Of a stretch of 64,000 bases of DNA, positions 17,270-25,510 are shown piece after piece; position 1 is the stretch's first letter, and each line of letters begins with the position of its first letter. Source of the stretch: Lachnospiraceae bacterium UBA7110 (GTDB lineage: Bacteria; Bacillota; Clostridia; Lachnospirales; Lachnospiraceae); the NCBI GenBank assembly GCA_002492295.1, contig DKYC01000132.1, positions 1 through 64,000 of the forward strand, given 5' to 3'. Position numbers and translations under genes: made by a program. The notes beneath the pieces are model-generated. The model was given only the letters and a program-made list of their open reading frames with translations. It was not told where the DNA came from and did no database searches.

Positions 17270-18205
17270 ATGGACGAAATTGCAGTGCTGATACCGTGCT
17301 ACAACGAAAGCAGGACAATTGAAAAGGTAGTAACGGATTTTAAGGCTGCCCTGCCAAACGCGACAATATATGTTTATGACAACAACTCCGAGGACGGTAC
17401 GGATGAGATTGCCAAAAAAGCAGGCGCAATCGTGCGGTATGAGTATCGGCAGGGAAAGGGAAACGTCATAAGACGGATGTTCCGCGAGATTGACGCGAAG
17501 TGCTATATTATGACGGACGGTGACGACACGTATCCTGCCGAGGAGGCGCCGAAGCTGTGCGAGGCGGTTTTGGGGCGGAACGCGGATATGGTAGTGGGGG
17601 ACAGGCTTTCCTCCTCTTATTTTGAGGAAAACAAACGTCCCTTCCATAATTTTGGAAATTCACTGGTGCGCGGTGCAATCAACAGCATGTTTAAAAGTGA
17701 CATCCGCGACATTATGACAGGCTACCGCGCGTTCAGTTATCAGTTCGTGAAATCGTTTCCGGTGCTCTCCAAAGGGTTTGAAATTGAAACAGAGATGAGC
17801 ATTCACGCGATTGATAAAAACATGCAGGTGGAAAATGTCATTATCCAGTACCGTGACAGACCGGAGGGCAGCGTATCAAAGCTGAACACATATTCGGACG
17901 GAATCAAGGTGCTGATGACCATTGTGAAGCTTTACAAAAATTATAAGACGCTGAAATTCTTTACATGGATAGCAGTATTGCTTGCGGCGCTTTCAACGGC
18001 GTTCCTTGCACCTGTATTGGGGGAATATTTTTCGACGGGATTTGTGGACAGGTTCCCGACGCTGATTGTCTGCTGCTTTGTATACCTTGCATCTATGCAG
18101 GCATTCTTTGCGGGACTGATTCTTTCCACCATAAACCAAAAAAACAAACAGGATTACGAGATGAACCTGATTTATCTTGATACGGAATATAAGAGTAAAT
18201 TATAA
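17270..18205 (+). CDS. Glycosyltransferase family 2, membrane-anchored
   Basis: 311 residues. A GT-A fold catalytic domain (about 1-220) shows VLIPCYNESRTIEKVV, YDNNSEDGT and the metal-binding TDGDDTYPAEEA, with GFEIETEMSIHA near the acceptor site. Two membrane helices follow (about 226-247 and 262-285). This is the DPM1/GtrB type, which usually transfers a sugar from a nucleotide sugar to a polyprenyl phosphate on the cytoplasmic face. AAAGGAG precedes the ATG. It lies in the same apparent operon as tadA and overlaps the next gene by one base. Sugar and acceptor are unknown. Confidence 0.88.
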   Translation: MDEIAVLIPCYNESRTIEKVVTDFKAALPNATIYVYDNNSEDGTDEIAKKAGAIVRYEYRQGKGNVIRRMFREIDAKCYIMTDGDDTYPAEEAPKLCEAVLGRNADMVVGDRLSSSYFEENKRPFHNFGNSLVRGAINSMFKSDIRDIMTGYRAFSYQFVKSFPVLSKGFEIETEMSIHAIDKNMQVENVIIQYRDRPEGSVSKLNTYSDGIKVLMTIVKLYKNYKTLKFFTWIAVLLAALSTAFLAPVLGEYFSTGFVDRFPTLIVCCFVYLASMQAFFAGLILSTINQKNKQDYEMNLIYLDTEYKSKL

Positions 18206-18975
18206 TGATGACGCAGATACCAATGAACTATGTCGTTTTCGATGTGGAAACAACGGGATTAAATCCTAAATATGAAAAAATAATTGAGATTGGCGCCGCG
18301 AGGGTGCGCGGCGGCGAGGTAAGTGATACTTTCTCGTCGTTTGTCAATCCGGGAAAAGGGCTTCCGGAGCGCATTACGGAGCTTACGGGAATTTATGACA
18401 CGGATGTCATAAATGCGCCGTATATTGAGGAAGTACTGAATTCGTTTATCGGCTTTTTGGGTGACGATATTCTGTTAGGGCACAATCTGATTTTTGACTA
18501 TTCCTTTGTGAAAAAAGCGGCGGTCAATCAGAAAAAGAGGTTTGAACGTAAGGGAATTGATACGCTTTGGATTGCAAGACGGTTTCTTCCGGATTTGGAG
18601 AGCAGGAATCTCGGTTTTTTGTGTGAACACTATCAGATTCATCTGCAGGCGCACAGGGCGCTGAACGATGCACTTGCCACACATGAGCTGTATCAGAGGT
18701 TTGTGTGCGAGTTCGCCGACAAAGAGGCGGATGTGTTTTTGCCTAAAGAACTGGTATACCAGGCGAAAAAAGAAGGACCGATTACGCCAAAACAGTATGA
18801 ATTGCTGTTAAAGCTTGCAAAACAGTACCGTCTTGGAACGCGTGCGGGAGGGGATGACAGTGTAATATTATACCCGGTCAAGGATGTGACAACCCAGGAC
18901 ACGGATTTAAAGCGGCTGACAAAAAACGAAGCGAGCCGCCTTATTGATAAACTTCTGTCAACCTTTGGACGATAG
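18205..18975 (+). CDS. DnaQ-type 3'-5' exonuclease
   Basis: 256 residues. The DEDDh exonuclease motifs are clear: ExoI FDVETTGLNPKYEKIIEIGA (Asp and Glu), ExoII GHNLIFDYSFV and ExoIII HRALNDALATHELY. The core occupies about 1-180, and the C-terminal 75 residues (ITPKQYELLLKLAKQY and beyond) have no assignment from me. Such stand-alone proteins resemble the PolC or DinG exonuclease part and trim DNA or RNA 3' ends. The start codon overlaps the stop of the glycosyltransferase gene (TAATG), so the two are translationally coupled. Its last 35 bp overlap the convergent gene at 18941. Confidence 0.9.
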   Translation: MMTQIPMNYVVFDVETTGLNPKYEKIIEIGAARVRGGEVSDTFSSFVNPGKGLPERITELTGIYDTDVINAPYIEEVLNSFIGFLGDDILLGHNLIFDYSFVKKAAVNQKKRFERKGIDTLWIARRFLPDLESRNLGFLCEHYQIHLQAHRALNDALATHELYQRFVCEFADKEADVFLPKELVYQAKKEGPITPKQYELLLKLAKQYRLGTRAGGDDSVILYPVKDVTTQDTDLKRLTKNEASRLIDKLLSTFGR

Positions 18976-19549
18976 TGTCTTTTATCATGGAGTTGATGCC
19001 TTGGGCAGCGTCAATCAGGGCGCTGATTTTTTCCGGCGTGCCGTTTTTGGAATACAGGTCGGCAAGCAGATAATAGGACTTGCTTACGTCGGTTCCGGTT
19101 GATACCGCAAATTCAAGCGTGGCGGCAGCGAGGGCGTCTTCCCCGTTTTCATGAAGCAGCTCCGCAAGCTTTTGCAAAAGCGTTACGAGATTTGTGTAAT
19201 GTAAATCAAAGTCACTTAATATAGTAATATTAGCAGTACCATATTCGAGCTTTAAATCGGTGTTGGTATAGCCGGTAAGGTTCACAATCTGGTATTTGGA
19301 CAAGTCGTTCAATTCTTGGATGCAGGCAGACAGGGTCTCTGTTGGGGAGGCGGGCTTCATATTTAAAAGTTCCTCGGGAATTGTGATGTAATTTAAGCCG
19401 TCAAGGGGCTTGCGTCTTACGAAATTGGCGCGTTTTTCCCGTTCCCAAAATTCGCGGTCACGCGCTTCTTCAATCCGCGATGCACGTTTACGTGCGAAAA
19501 AAAATACAATTGAGAATACTAAAAAGCTTGTAATGATTACAAAATTCAT
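18941..19549 (-). CDS. Conserved membrane-anchored protein of unknown function, TPR-like
   Basis: 202 residues. An N-terminal membrane helix (FVIITSFLVFSIVFFFA) is followed by a basic segment and then mostly helical sequence with tetratricopeptide-like character (LVTLLQKLAELLHENGEDALAAATLEFAVSTG, SYYLLADLYSKNG). I recognise no enzyme motif. I start at the ATG ending at 19549 because GAAAGGA lies just upstream; the longer in-frame start at 19621 has no site. The gene overlaps the exonuclease tail to tail by 35 bp. Its start codon is only 35 bp from the divergent 36-residue gene at 19585, so promoters of the two must lie inside each other's coding sequence. Confidence 0.75.
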   Translation of the reverse strand: MNFVIITSFLVFSIVFFFARKRASRIEEARDREFWEREKRANFVRRKPLDGLNYITIPEELLNMKPASPTETLSACIQELNDLSKYQIVNLTGYTNTDLKLEYGTANITILSDFDLHYTNLVTLLQKLAELLHENGEDALAAATLEFAVSTGTDVSKSYYLLADLYSKNGTPEKISALIDAAQGINSMIKDTIVQRLTEVYQ

Positions 19550-19584
19550 ATATAATATCCTTTCAGAAAAGGGGTGAACAGCAC

Positions 19585-19695
19585 ATGATGAACATGAATA
19601 ATAAGAAAACCCAACGTACAATCGCGGCTGTCATTGCGGTTATTTTAGTGCTTTGTATGGTAATACCCTTGGTTGTAAGTGTTGTGGGATATTAG
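19585..19695 (+). CDS. 36-residue single-pass membrane protein
   Basis: A short open frame beginning MMNMNNKKTQRTIAA, followed by one strongly hydrophobic helix (VIAVILVLCMVIPLVVSVVG), ending TAG at 19693-19695. GAAAAGGGGTG lies about 9 nt upstream of the ATG. The basic head plus one helix resembles the small DUF4044/Prli42 type of membrane protein in size and layout, but I cannot claim homology. It is divergent from the gene at 19549 and followed 90 bp later by the VanW gene. Confidence 0.65.
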   Translation: MMNMNNKKTQRTIAAVIAVILVLCMVIPLVVSVVGY

Positions 19696-19785
19696 AATAC
19701 CATTTGATATTATAATACATTCGTTATGTAAATTACAAGCCATTCGGATAATTAATTTGAACATGGGAAAGGCATGGTTATTGTT

Positions 19786-21339
19786 ATGAAAAAATATTTC
19801 AGGATTCTGTGGACGTTTGCACTGGTACTTGTGCTTGCAGGCACCTTTGGCGGTGTTGCGGTACAGGCGGGAGAGGGGAACGATACCATACTGAGCGGCG
19901 TTTATGTCGGCGATGTCGACCTTTCGGGGATGACGGTCGATGAGGCGGCGCAGGCGGTCAATCAGTTTGTGGAAGGCTTAAAAAGCAGGAATGTGACGTT
20001 TGGCGTGGCGGGAGACTGCTATGTGGCGGTAACGGTAGGTGATTTGGGACTGAAATGGGAGAATCCCGATGTGCTGACAGAAGCGGCGTCAGTTGGCAAA
20101 AAGGGGAATTTCATTAAGCGGTATATCGCGATACAGGATTTGAAAAAGGGCAATAAGGTATATGACCTTGAACTGTCGCTTGACGAAAACGCTGTAAAAG
20201 CGGTGCTTGAGGAGCAGTGCACGGAATATAATATTCCGGCTAAAAACGCGACAATGACACGTGTTGACGGCTCTTTCCAGATTGAGGAGGGGCAGGCAGG
20301 CGAAGCGGTGAATGTCGAGGAATCGCTTTTGGAAATATCGGATTATTTTACGCAGAATACGTGGGATTATCAGGATGCAGCGATTGATCTGGTGGTGGAC
20401 GTGACAGAGCCAAGGGGAAGCGCGGAGGAGCTTTCCAGGCTTACCGACGTGCTGGGGACATTTACGACAAGCTACTCTACCAGCAGCGCGGCAAGATGCA
20501 AAAATGTAGAGAACGGATGCAGGCTGATTAATTCAACAATCCTGTATCCGGGCGACGAATTTTCAACATATGAGGCGATTAAGCCTTTTACCGAGGCAAA
20601 CGGATATTTCCCGGCAGGCTCTTATCTGAACGGAAAGGTTGTGGAGAGTCTGGGCGGCGGAATCTGCCAGGTTTCGACAACACTTTATAATGCGGTACTC
20701 TTGTCAGAGCTTGAGGTGACGGAGCGCAACAACCATTCGATGATTGTGGCATATGTGGAGCCTTCCATGGATGCTGCAATTGCGGAGTCGTCCGGCAAGG
20801 ATTTTAAGTTTGTCAATAATCTGAACAATCCGGTTTATATAGAAGGCCATACCGAGGGCAAGCAGATTACGTTTACGATATATGGCGTTGAGGAGAGAGC
20901 CCCCGGACACAAAGTACGCTATGAGAGTGAAACACTGTCAGTGACGCGTCCCGACCATGAGGTGATTACGGCAGCACCCGGCCAGGGAATCGGATATATC
21001 AGTGTGGAATCCGCACATATCGGATATACGGCGCAGTTGTGGAAGATTGTGGAAGAAAACGGCGTGGAGGTAAGCCGCGACGTGATTAATAAAAGTACTT
21101 ATAAGGTGTCGCCCAGAACGGCAACCGTGGGGGTGAACACGGACAATCCGGTACATGCGGCACGGATTCAGGCGGCAATTGCTTCAGGGAGCATTGATAC
21201 ATGCAAGGCAGAGGCGGCGGCTATTCAGGCGGAAATTGCGGCAGCTGCGCAGCAGCAGGCGGATTTGGAGGCTTATTATCAGGCATTGCAGCAACAGCAG
21301 CAGGCACAGCTGGAAGCACAGCAGCAGGCAGAACCGTAA
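19786..21339 (+). CDS. VanW-family secreted/surface protein
   Basis: 517 residues. A signal peptide (KKYFRILWTFALVLVLAGTFGG) is followed by a peptidoglycan-binding-4-like segment (about 35-210, SGVYVGDVDLSGMTVDEAAQ), then the VanW domain (about 220-370) with YPGDEFSTYEAI, GKVVESLGGGICQVSTTLYN and NNHSMIV. The end is a Gln/Ala-rich low-complexity tail. VanW proteins occur near vancomycin-resistance genes but also widely as cell-wall proteins of uncertain role. GGGAAAGG lies 13 nt before ATG 19786 and only 1 nt before ATG 19774, so I prefer the later start. No van genes are nearby, so resistance should not be inferred. Confidence 0.9.
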   Translation: MKKYFRILWTFALVLVLAGTFGGVAVQAGEGNDTILSGVYVGDVDLSGMTVDEAAQAVNQFVEGLKSRNVTFGVAGDCYVAVTVGDLGLKWENPDVLTEAASVGKKGNFIKRYIAIQDLKKGNKVYDLELSLDENAVKAVLEEQCTEYNIPAKNATMTRVDGSFQIEEGQAGEAVNVEESLLEISDYFTQNTWDYQDAAIDLVVDVTEPRGSAEELSRLTDVLGTFTTSYSTSSAARCKNVENGCRLINSTILYPGDEFSTYEAIKPFTEANGYFPAGSYLNGKVVESLGGGICQVSTTLYNAVLLSELEVTERNNHSMIVAYVEPSMDAAIAESSGKDFKFVNNLNNPVYIEGHTEGKQITFTIYGVEERAPGHKVRYESETLSVTRPDHEVITAAPGQGIGYISVESAHIGYTAQLWKIVEENGVEVSRDVINKSTYKVSPRTATVGVNTDNPVHAARIQAAIASGSIDTCKAEAAAIQAEIAAAAQQQADLEAYYQALQQQQQAQLEAQQQAEP

Positions 21340-21372
21340 AAACGTACGTTTGACATTGAGGGGATTTTGGGT

Positions 21373-22461
21373 ATGAATTACGGAAAACTGAACGAGGATG
21401 TTTACGGGCGTTCGGTCGTTAAGGTGATGAAGGAAACACAGAATAAGAATTTTTACAATGGCGCAGAGATAGGGGATTTCTGCGCTGTTTTCCCGTGTGG
21501 GGGTCATGCGGGTGCGGATAGACCTGCAAAAGGCTTTATAAGTGCACAGGCATCGGCAGGTGGGAAAAATGCCGTTATCAGGTCATACGAGGCGGCGCTG
21601 AACGGTATTGTGTCAAAGGGGGTAGTCCCCGGCAAAGATGATAATGCATATGCCAGCATCACCCTTTTTATTCCAAAGAAGCTCCGCGAGGCAAAGGTGC
21701 GCGCGATGCTTGCGGAGACGGCGAAGAGAGCCGGCGAGCTGCAGATTCCGGTTTTAGGCGTCGCGGTACAGGTTTTGCCGTGGGTGGACGTGGAAACTGC
21801 AAACTGCGTTGTACATATGGAGCTGGATGGGAAGGCAAAGGGGAAAGGGGCGTCGCCGGGTGACGATATCGTGATGACGAAATGGATAGGCCTGGAGGGA
21901 ACTGCGCTGATTGCAAGAAGCAGTCGTGACAGGCTTAGGGAACGTTATCCGTCGGATATTGTGGAAACGGCGGCTGGTTTTTTGGATGATATTTCCGTTT
22001 TGCCGGAGGCCGCCACCGCCGTGGAGTCCGGCGCAAGTGATATGCAGGCAGTAAGGGAAGGCGGTCTTTTTGGCGGACTTTGGGAGCTGGCTGCAAAGAA
22101 CAGTGTCGGACTGGTCGCAGACTTAAAACGCATACCTGTAAGGCAGGAAACCATTGAGGTATGTGAATATTTTGACTTGAACCCTTATGAGCTTATGGCG
22201 GCTGGAAGCCTGCTGATTACGTGTCCAAAGGGAAACGCTATGGTAAAAGCACTTGCGGACCGCGGGATTGCCTCGGCTGTTATCGGAACGGTTACACAGG
22301 GGAATGACAGGATTGTCCGCCATGCGGACGAAAGCAGATTTCTGGAGCCTGTGCGGGGGGATGAACTCTACAGGTATTATGAAAAGAAGGATGGAAAGGA
22401 GCACAGTTATGAAAATGAGGGAGCAGATTTTAGCGATTATAGAAAAGAACAGCAGAATTGA
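21373..22461 (+). CDS. AIR synthase-related (PurM/HypE-like) protein
   Basis: 362 residues. The fold family is suggested by the N-terminal ATP-binding-like half and a C-terminal half with YFDLNPYELMAAGSLLITCP and AVIGTVTQGNDR, which match PurM/HypE/ThiL-type proteins. It is not PurM itself: it lacks close similarity over the PurM active-site loops, and there are no purine genes nearby. Substrate unknown. GAGGGG lies about 9 nt before ATG 21373. The last 53 bp overlap the start of the Lrp-type regulator, so the genes are coupled. Confidence 0.75.
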   Translation: MNYGKLNEDVYGRSVVKVMKETQNKNFYNGAEIGDFCAVFPCGGHAGADRPAKGFISAQASAGGKNAVIRSYEAALNGIVSKGVVPGKDDNAYASITLFIPKKLREAKVRAMLAETAKRAGELQIPVLGVAVQVLPWVDVETANCVVHMELDGKAKGKGASPGDDIVMTKWIGLEGTALIARSSRDRLRERYPSDIVETAAGFLDDISVLPEAATAVESGASDMQAVREGGLFGGLWELAAKNSVGLVADLKRIPVRQETIEVCEYFDLNPYELMAAGSLLITCPKGNAMVKALADRGIASAVIGTVTQGNDRIVRHADESRFLEPVRGDELYRYYEKKDGKEHSYENEGADFSDYRKEQQN

Positions 22462-22897
22462 TTTGAAGGAACTTGCAATTATTCTCGGCGTTGACGAGGT
22501 GACAATCGTCAATGAAATGGCAAAAATGGAGCAGGAGGGCGTAATCTGCGGTTATCACACGCTGATTGACTGGGAAAAGACGGATGTGGAGAAGGTGAAT
22601 GCACTGATAGAGGTGCGCGTTACGCCGCAGCGCGGAAACGGATTTGACAGCGTGGCGGAGCGCATTTATAAATACCCGGAGGTTCATGCAGTATATCTGA
22701 TTTCGGGCGGTTACGATCTCCTTGTAACACTGGAGGGAAAGTCGCTCAAGGAGGTATCGCGCTTTGTTTCGGAAAAGCTTTCGACGCTGGAAGCCGTCAT
22801 CAGCACGGCGACACACTTTATTTTAAAGAAATACAAGGATCACGGAACAATCCTTGGAAAGAAAGAAACGGATGAAAGGATGCAGATAACACCATGA
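22409..22897 (+). CDS. Lrp/AsnC-family transcriptional regulator
   Basis: 162 residues. An N-terminal winged helix-turn-helix (MREQILAIIEKNSRIDLKEL, VDEVTIVNEMAKMEQEGVI) is followed by an RAM/ligand-binding domain (VNALIEVRVTPQRGNGFDSV, VYLISGGYDLLVTLEG). Such proteins form octamers that respond to amino acids. GGAAAGGAG lies 7 nt before ATG 22409; earlier in-frame starts lie deep inside the upstream gene. It overlaps the upstream PurM-like gene by 53 bp and the downstream aminotransferase by 4 bp (ATGA). The tight coupling to an aminotransferase suggests control of amino acid metabolism. Confidence 0.92.
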   Translation: MKMREQILAIIEKNSRIDLKELAIILGVDEVTIVNEMAKMEQEGVICGYHTLIDWEKTDVEKVNALIEVRVTPQRGNGFDSVAERIYKYPEVHAVYLISGGYDLLVTLEGKSLKEVSRFVSEKLSTLEAVISTATHFILKKYKDHGTILGKKETDERMQITP

Positions 22898-24066
22898 GAA
22901 ACCCATTATCAAGTACGATTACACAGATAAAGCCTTCGGGCATCCGCAAGTTTTTTGATATTGTCAGTGAGATGAACGATCCTGACGTAATTTCGCTTGG
23001 CGTCGGCGAGCCGGATTTTGAGACGCCGTGGCATATCCGGGATGAGGGCATTTACTCCCTTGAACGGGGACGCACGTTTTATACCTCCAATGCGGGACTT
23101 GTGGAGCTTCGTGAAGAAATCAGCAAATATTTAAAAAGGAGATATAACTTAAGCTATGATGCCAATCATGAGATGCTGGTGACGGTCGGCGGATCGGAAG
23201 CAATTGATATCGCGCTGCGTGCGATGGTTGACCCCGGTGATGAGGTGCTGATTCCGCAGCCCAGCTATGTTTCCTATGAGCCGTGTGCTGTGCTTGCAGG
23301 CGCAAAACCCGTGATTATTGAGCTGAAGAACGCGAACCAGTTTCGGCTGACTGCGCAGGAGCTTGAGGATGCGATTACGGATAAGACGAAAATTTTGATT
23401 TTGCCGTTTCCGAACAATCCGACGGGCGCGATTATGGAGCGCAAGGATTTGGAAGCGATTGCCGAAGTAATTAAAAGGCATGATTTGTTCGTGCTTTCCG
23501 ATGAGATATATTCAGAGCTTTGCTATACAGAAAAGCATGTCTCAATTGCAAATATTGACGGTATGTGGGAGCGCACGGTTTTGATTAACGGTTTTTCCAA
23601 ATCGCACGCAATGACCGGATGGCGTCTGGGGTATGCATGTGCCCCGGCACATATTATCGAACAGATGTATAAAATACACCAGTTCTGCATTATGTGTGCG
23701 CCGACGACCTCGCAGTATGCGGCGATTGATGCGATGCGAAACGGCGATGCGGATGTGCAGATGATGCGGGAGTCTTATAACCAAAGGAGGCGTTTTTTGG
23801 TACATGCCTACCGTGAGATTGGGCTTGAGTGCTTTGAGCCGTTTGGTGCATTTTATACATTTCCGTGCATTAAGGAATTTGGCATGACGAGTGATGAGTT
23901 TGCGATGAAATTTTTGGATGCGGAGAAAGTTGCGGTGGTGCCGGGTACGGCGTTTGGCGACTGCGGTGAGGGATTTCTGCGTATTTCGTACGCATATTCC
24001 ATCGAAAAACTGAAGGCTGCAATCGAGCGGCTGGAGCGCTTTATCACAAAGCTGCGAAACGCATAG
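22894..24066 (+). CDS. PLP-dependent aminotransferase, class I/II
   Basis: 390 residues, the normal size for fold-type I aminotransferases. The motifs are SLGVGEPDFETP near the N-terminus, LPFPNNPTGA, LSDEIYSELCY with the Asp that contacts the pyridine nitrogen, NGFSKSHAMTGWRLGY with the Schiff-base lysine, and the late GFLRISYAYS with the carboxylate-binding Arg. It resembles aspartate/aromatic aminotransferases (PatA/AspC-like); the substrate is not determined. It overlaps the Lrp gene by 4 bp and is followed 10 bp later by trmL. Confidence 0.93.
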   Translation: MRNPLSSTITQIKPSGIRKFFDIVSEMNDPDVISLGVGEPDFETPWHIRDEGIYSLERGRTFYTSNAGLVELREEISKYLKRRYNLSYDANHEMLVTVGGSEAIDIALRAMVDPGDEVLIPQPSYVSYEPCAVLAGAKPVIIELKNANQFRLTAQELEDAITDKTKILILPFPNNPTGAIMERKDLEAIAEVIKRHDLFVLSDEIYSELCYTEKHVSIANIDGMWERTVLINGFSKSHAMTGWRLGYACAPAHIIEQMYKIHQFCIMCAPTTSQYAAIDAMRNGDADVQMMRESYNQRRRFLVHAYREIGLECFEPFGAFYTFPCIKEFGMTSDEFAMKFLDAEKVAVVPGTAFGDCGEGFLRISYAYSIEKLKAAIERLERFITKLRNA

Positions 24067-24076
24067 GAGGCGTAAG

Positions 24077-24583
24077 ATGAACATTGTACTGTATCAGCCG
24101 GAAATTCCTGCAAACACAGGGAATATCGGGCGTACCTGTGTTGCGACGGGGAGTGTGCTGCATTTAATCGAGCCGCTTGGATTCCGGCTGACAGGCAGGG
24201 AACTGCGCCGTGCGGGAATGGATTACTGGGAGCACTTGGATGTGCGGAGGTATATGAATTTTGCGGAGTTTTTGGACAAAAATTTTACGGACAACCCTGA
24301 CGCGAAGCTTTGGATGGCGACGACAAAGGCAAAAAAGGTGTATACGGAAGCGGTGTTTGGCGGACAGGACTTTATTATGTTCGGCAGGGAAAGTGCGGGT
24401 ATTCCGGAGGAAATTCTTGTGGATTATGAGGACACCTGCATCCGCATTCCGATGCTCGATAAAATACGGAGTCTGAATTTGGCAAACAGTGTGGGCATTG
24501 TTTTGTATGAGTCGCTGCGGCAGCAGGGATTTCAAAATATGCAGATGGAAGGGGCGCTGCATCATAGGGAGTGGCGGTCATGA
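24077..24583 (+). CDS. trmL: tRNA (cytidine(34)-2'-O)-methyltransferase
   Basis: 168 residues, the usual TrmL length. It opens NIVLYQPEIPANTGNIGRTC, a SPOUT signature, and continues with LHLIEPLGF, DYWEH, LMFGRESAGIP-like FIMFGRESAGIP and the knot motif IPMLDKIRSLNLANSVGIVLYE. It methylates the ribose of position 34 in tRNA-Leu isoacceptors using S-adenosylmethionine. AGGAGG precedes the ATG. Its TGA overlaps the next gene's ATG (ATGA). Confidence 0.96.
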   Translation: MNIVLYQPEIPANTGNIGRTCVATGSVLHLIEPLGFRLTGRELRRAGMDYWEHLDVRRYMNFAEFLDKNFTDNPDAKLWMATTKAKKVYTEAVFGGQDFIMFGRESAGIPEEILVDYEDTCIRIPMLDKIRSLNLANSVGIVLYESLRQQGFQNMQMEGALHHREWRS

Positions 24584-25164
24584 ACATGGATATTTATGAG
24601 ATGGAAATAAAAGAGGGAAGAGACCTGATTTATGAGCTTGAAAAACTCCGGTGTATTCGCAAAAAGGGAAATGTGACGGTGAAATGTGCGGAAAAGCAGA
24701 ATAACTGGATGGAATACCTCAGACGCCAGTATCTTTTAGGGAACGATTTAAGAAAAGCATTTTATGAGGCAAGCAGCTATTATATGTTTGTCGGTGACAA
24801 TACGGTAGCGGTTTCGGCAATATATGATGTCTGTCATATTGTGTATTACCTGCGCGGGGAAATGGACTGGAAGCTGATTGAAGTGGAAATCCTGTCGCTT
24901 CCATACTGCATCAGTATGGATGAAATCTGTGATAAGGTTGCAGGGCGCGTGGAGGCAATTACACTTCTGATGCTTGCGGAGCTTTCCCATCAGTATGGAT
25001 TCAGCAGGGTGTTTAAGCACGAGTCTCCGGAAAACCTAAGAAAGTTGTTCAAAGAGATTGTCAACAATAAAGTGCTGAACGAGAATGATTTGAATTTGAG
25101 AACAAAGATTGCAAAGCTGATATCCAGGAACGGGATGCGGGAGGAATTTGTTACAAGGATTTAG
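24580..25164 (+). CDS. Conserved protein of unknown function
   Basis: 194 residues, predicted mostly helical, with no signal peptide or membrane segment and no motif I recognise. It has an acidic/basic N-terminus (NMDIYEMEIKEGRDLIYELE) and aromatic-rich middle (KAFYEASSYYMFVGDNTVAVSAIYDVCHIVYYLRG). I use ATG 24580, which overlaps the trmL stop as ATGA with AGGGAGTGG about 6 nt upstream. Coupling to trmL, and further up to the aminotransferase, indicates the same transcript. A hairpin follows at 25185. Confidence 0.7.
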   Translation: MNMDIYEMEIKEGRDLIYELEKLRCIRKKGNVTVKCAEKQNNWMEYLRRQYLLGNDLRKAFYEASSYYMFVGDNTVAVSAIYDVCHIVYYLRGEMDWKLIEVEILSLPYCISMDEICDKVAGRVEAITLLMLAELSHQYGFSRVFKHESPENLRKLFKEIVNNKVLNENDLNLRTKIAKLISRNGMREEFVTRI

Positions 25165-25184
25165 TACGAATATAGGAAAAGACG

Positions 25185-25218
25185 GCAAAAGGAACGCTGG
25201 GTCAGGCGTTCCTTTTGC
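25185..25218. terminator. Hairpin after the trmL operon
   Basis: GCAAAAGGAACGC (25185-25197) pairs perfectly with GCGTTCCTTTTGC (25206-25218). No long T run follows the stem, but its 3' arm is T-rich. Confidence 0.7.
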
Positions 25219-25240
25219 TGTATAAAGACAGACTTTATAT

Positions 25241-25339
25241 GTGAAATACTCCAATGCCAATATCCTGGCACAGGTAGGAGAATCTATGCTTGCGCAGGCG
25301 AATCAAAACAATCAGGCGGTGGTCAGCCTGCTTGGATAA
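25241..25339 (+). pseudogene. Remnant of a flagellin gene (C-terminal D0 end)
   Basis: A 32-codon open stretch reads VKYSNANILAQVGESMLAQA and continues NQNNQAVVSLLG before TAA at 25337-25339. This matches the C-terminal end of Firmicute flagellins (...NILAQAGxSMLAQANQxxQxVLSLLG). No start codon with a binding site, and no N-terminal or central flagellin sequence, lies upstream; the frame closes at 25223-25225. A hairpin precedes it at 25185 and a strong terminator follows at 25352, probably the old flagellin terminator. It is a gene fossil or a recombination scar, not an expressed flagellin. Confidence 0.8.
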
Positions 25340-25351
25340 AAATGAAACACG

Positions 25352-25411
25352 AAAACAGGCATAAGGGAAACAGATGACATTGCGGTTTCCTTTATGCCTG
25401 TTTTATTTTTC
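25352..25411 (+). terminator. Strong terminator behind the flagellin remnant
   Basis: AAAACAGGCATAAGGGAAAC (25352-25371) pairs with GTTTCCTTTATGCCTGTTTT (25385-25404) over 20 bp with a single G-T pair, followed by ATTTTT. Confidence 0.9.
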
Positions 25412-25421
25412 CATATTATGC

Positions 25422-25450
25422 TTGACCGTGCCCGTGCACGATGATATAGT
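25422..25450 (+). promoter_or_regulatory. Promoter of xylB
   Basis: TTGACC (25422-25427) and TATAGT (25445-25450) are 17 bp apart. The spacer holds the palindromic CGTGCACG (25433-25440), a possible operator. Confidence 0.7.
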
Positions 25451-25510
25451 TAAACTATGAATAACGGTTCGGAACAATAAAAATTTAACAGTGAAAGGAC
25501 GGGTGCGGAT

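Noticed and set aside
19786..21339. VanW gene considered as a vancomycin-resistance marker
   Set aside because: VanW-family proteins are common in Clostridia without resistance, and no vanH, vanA, vanX or regulatory genes are near.
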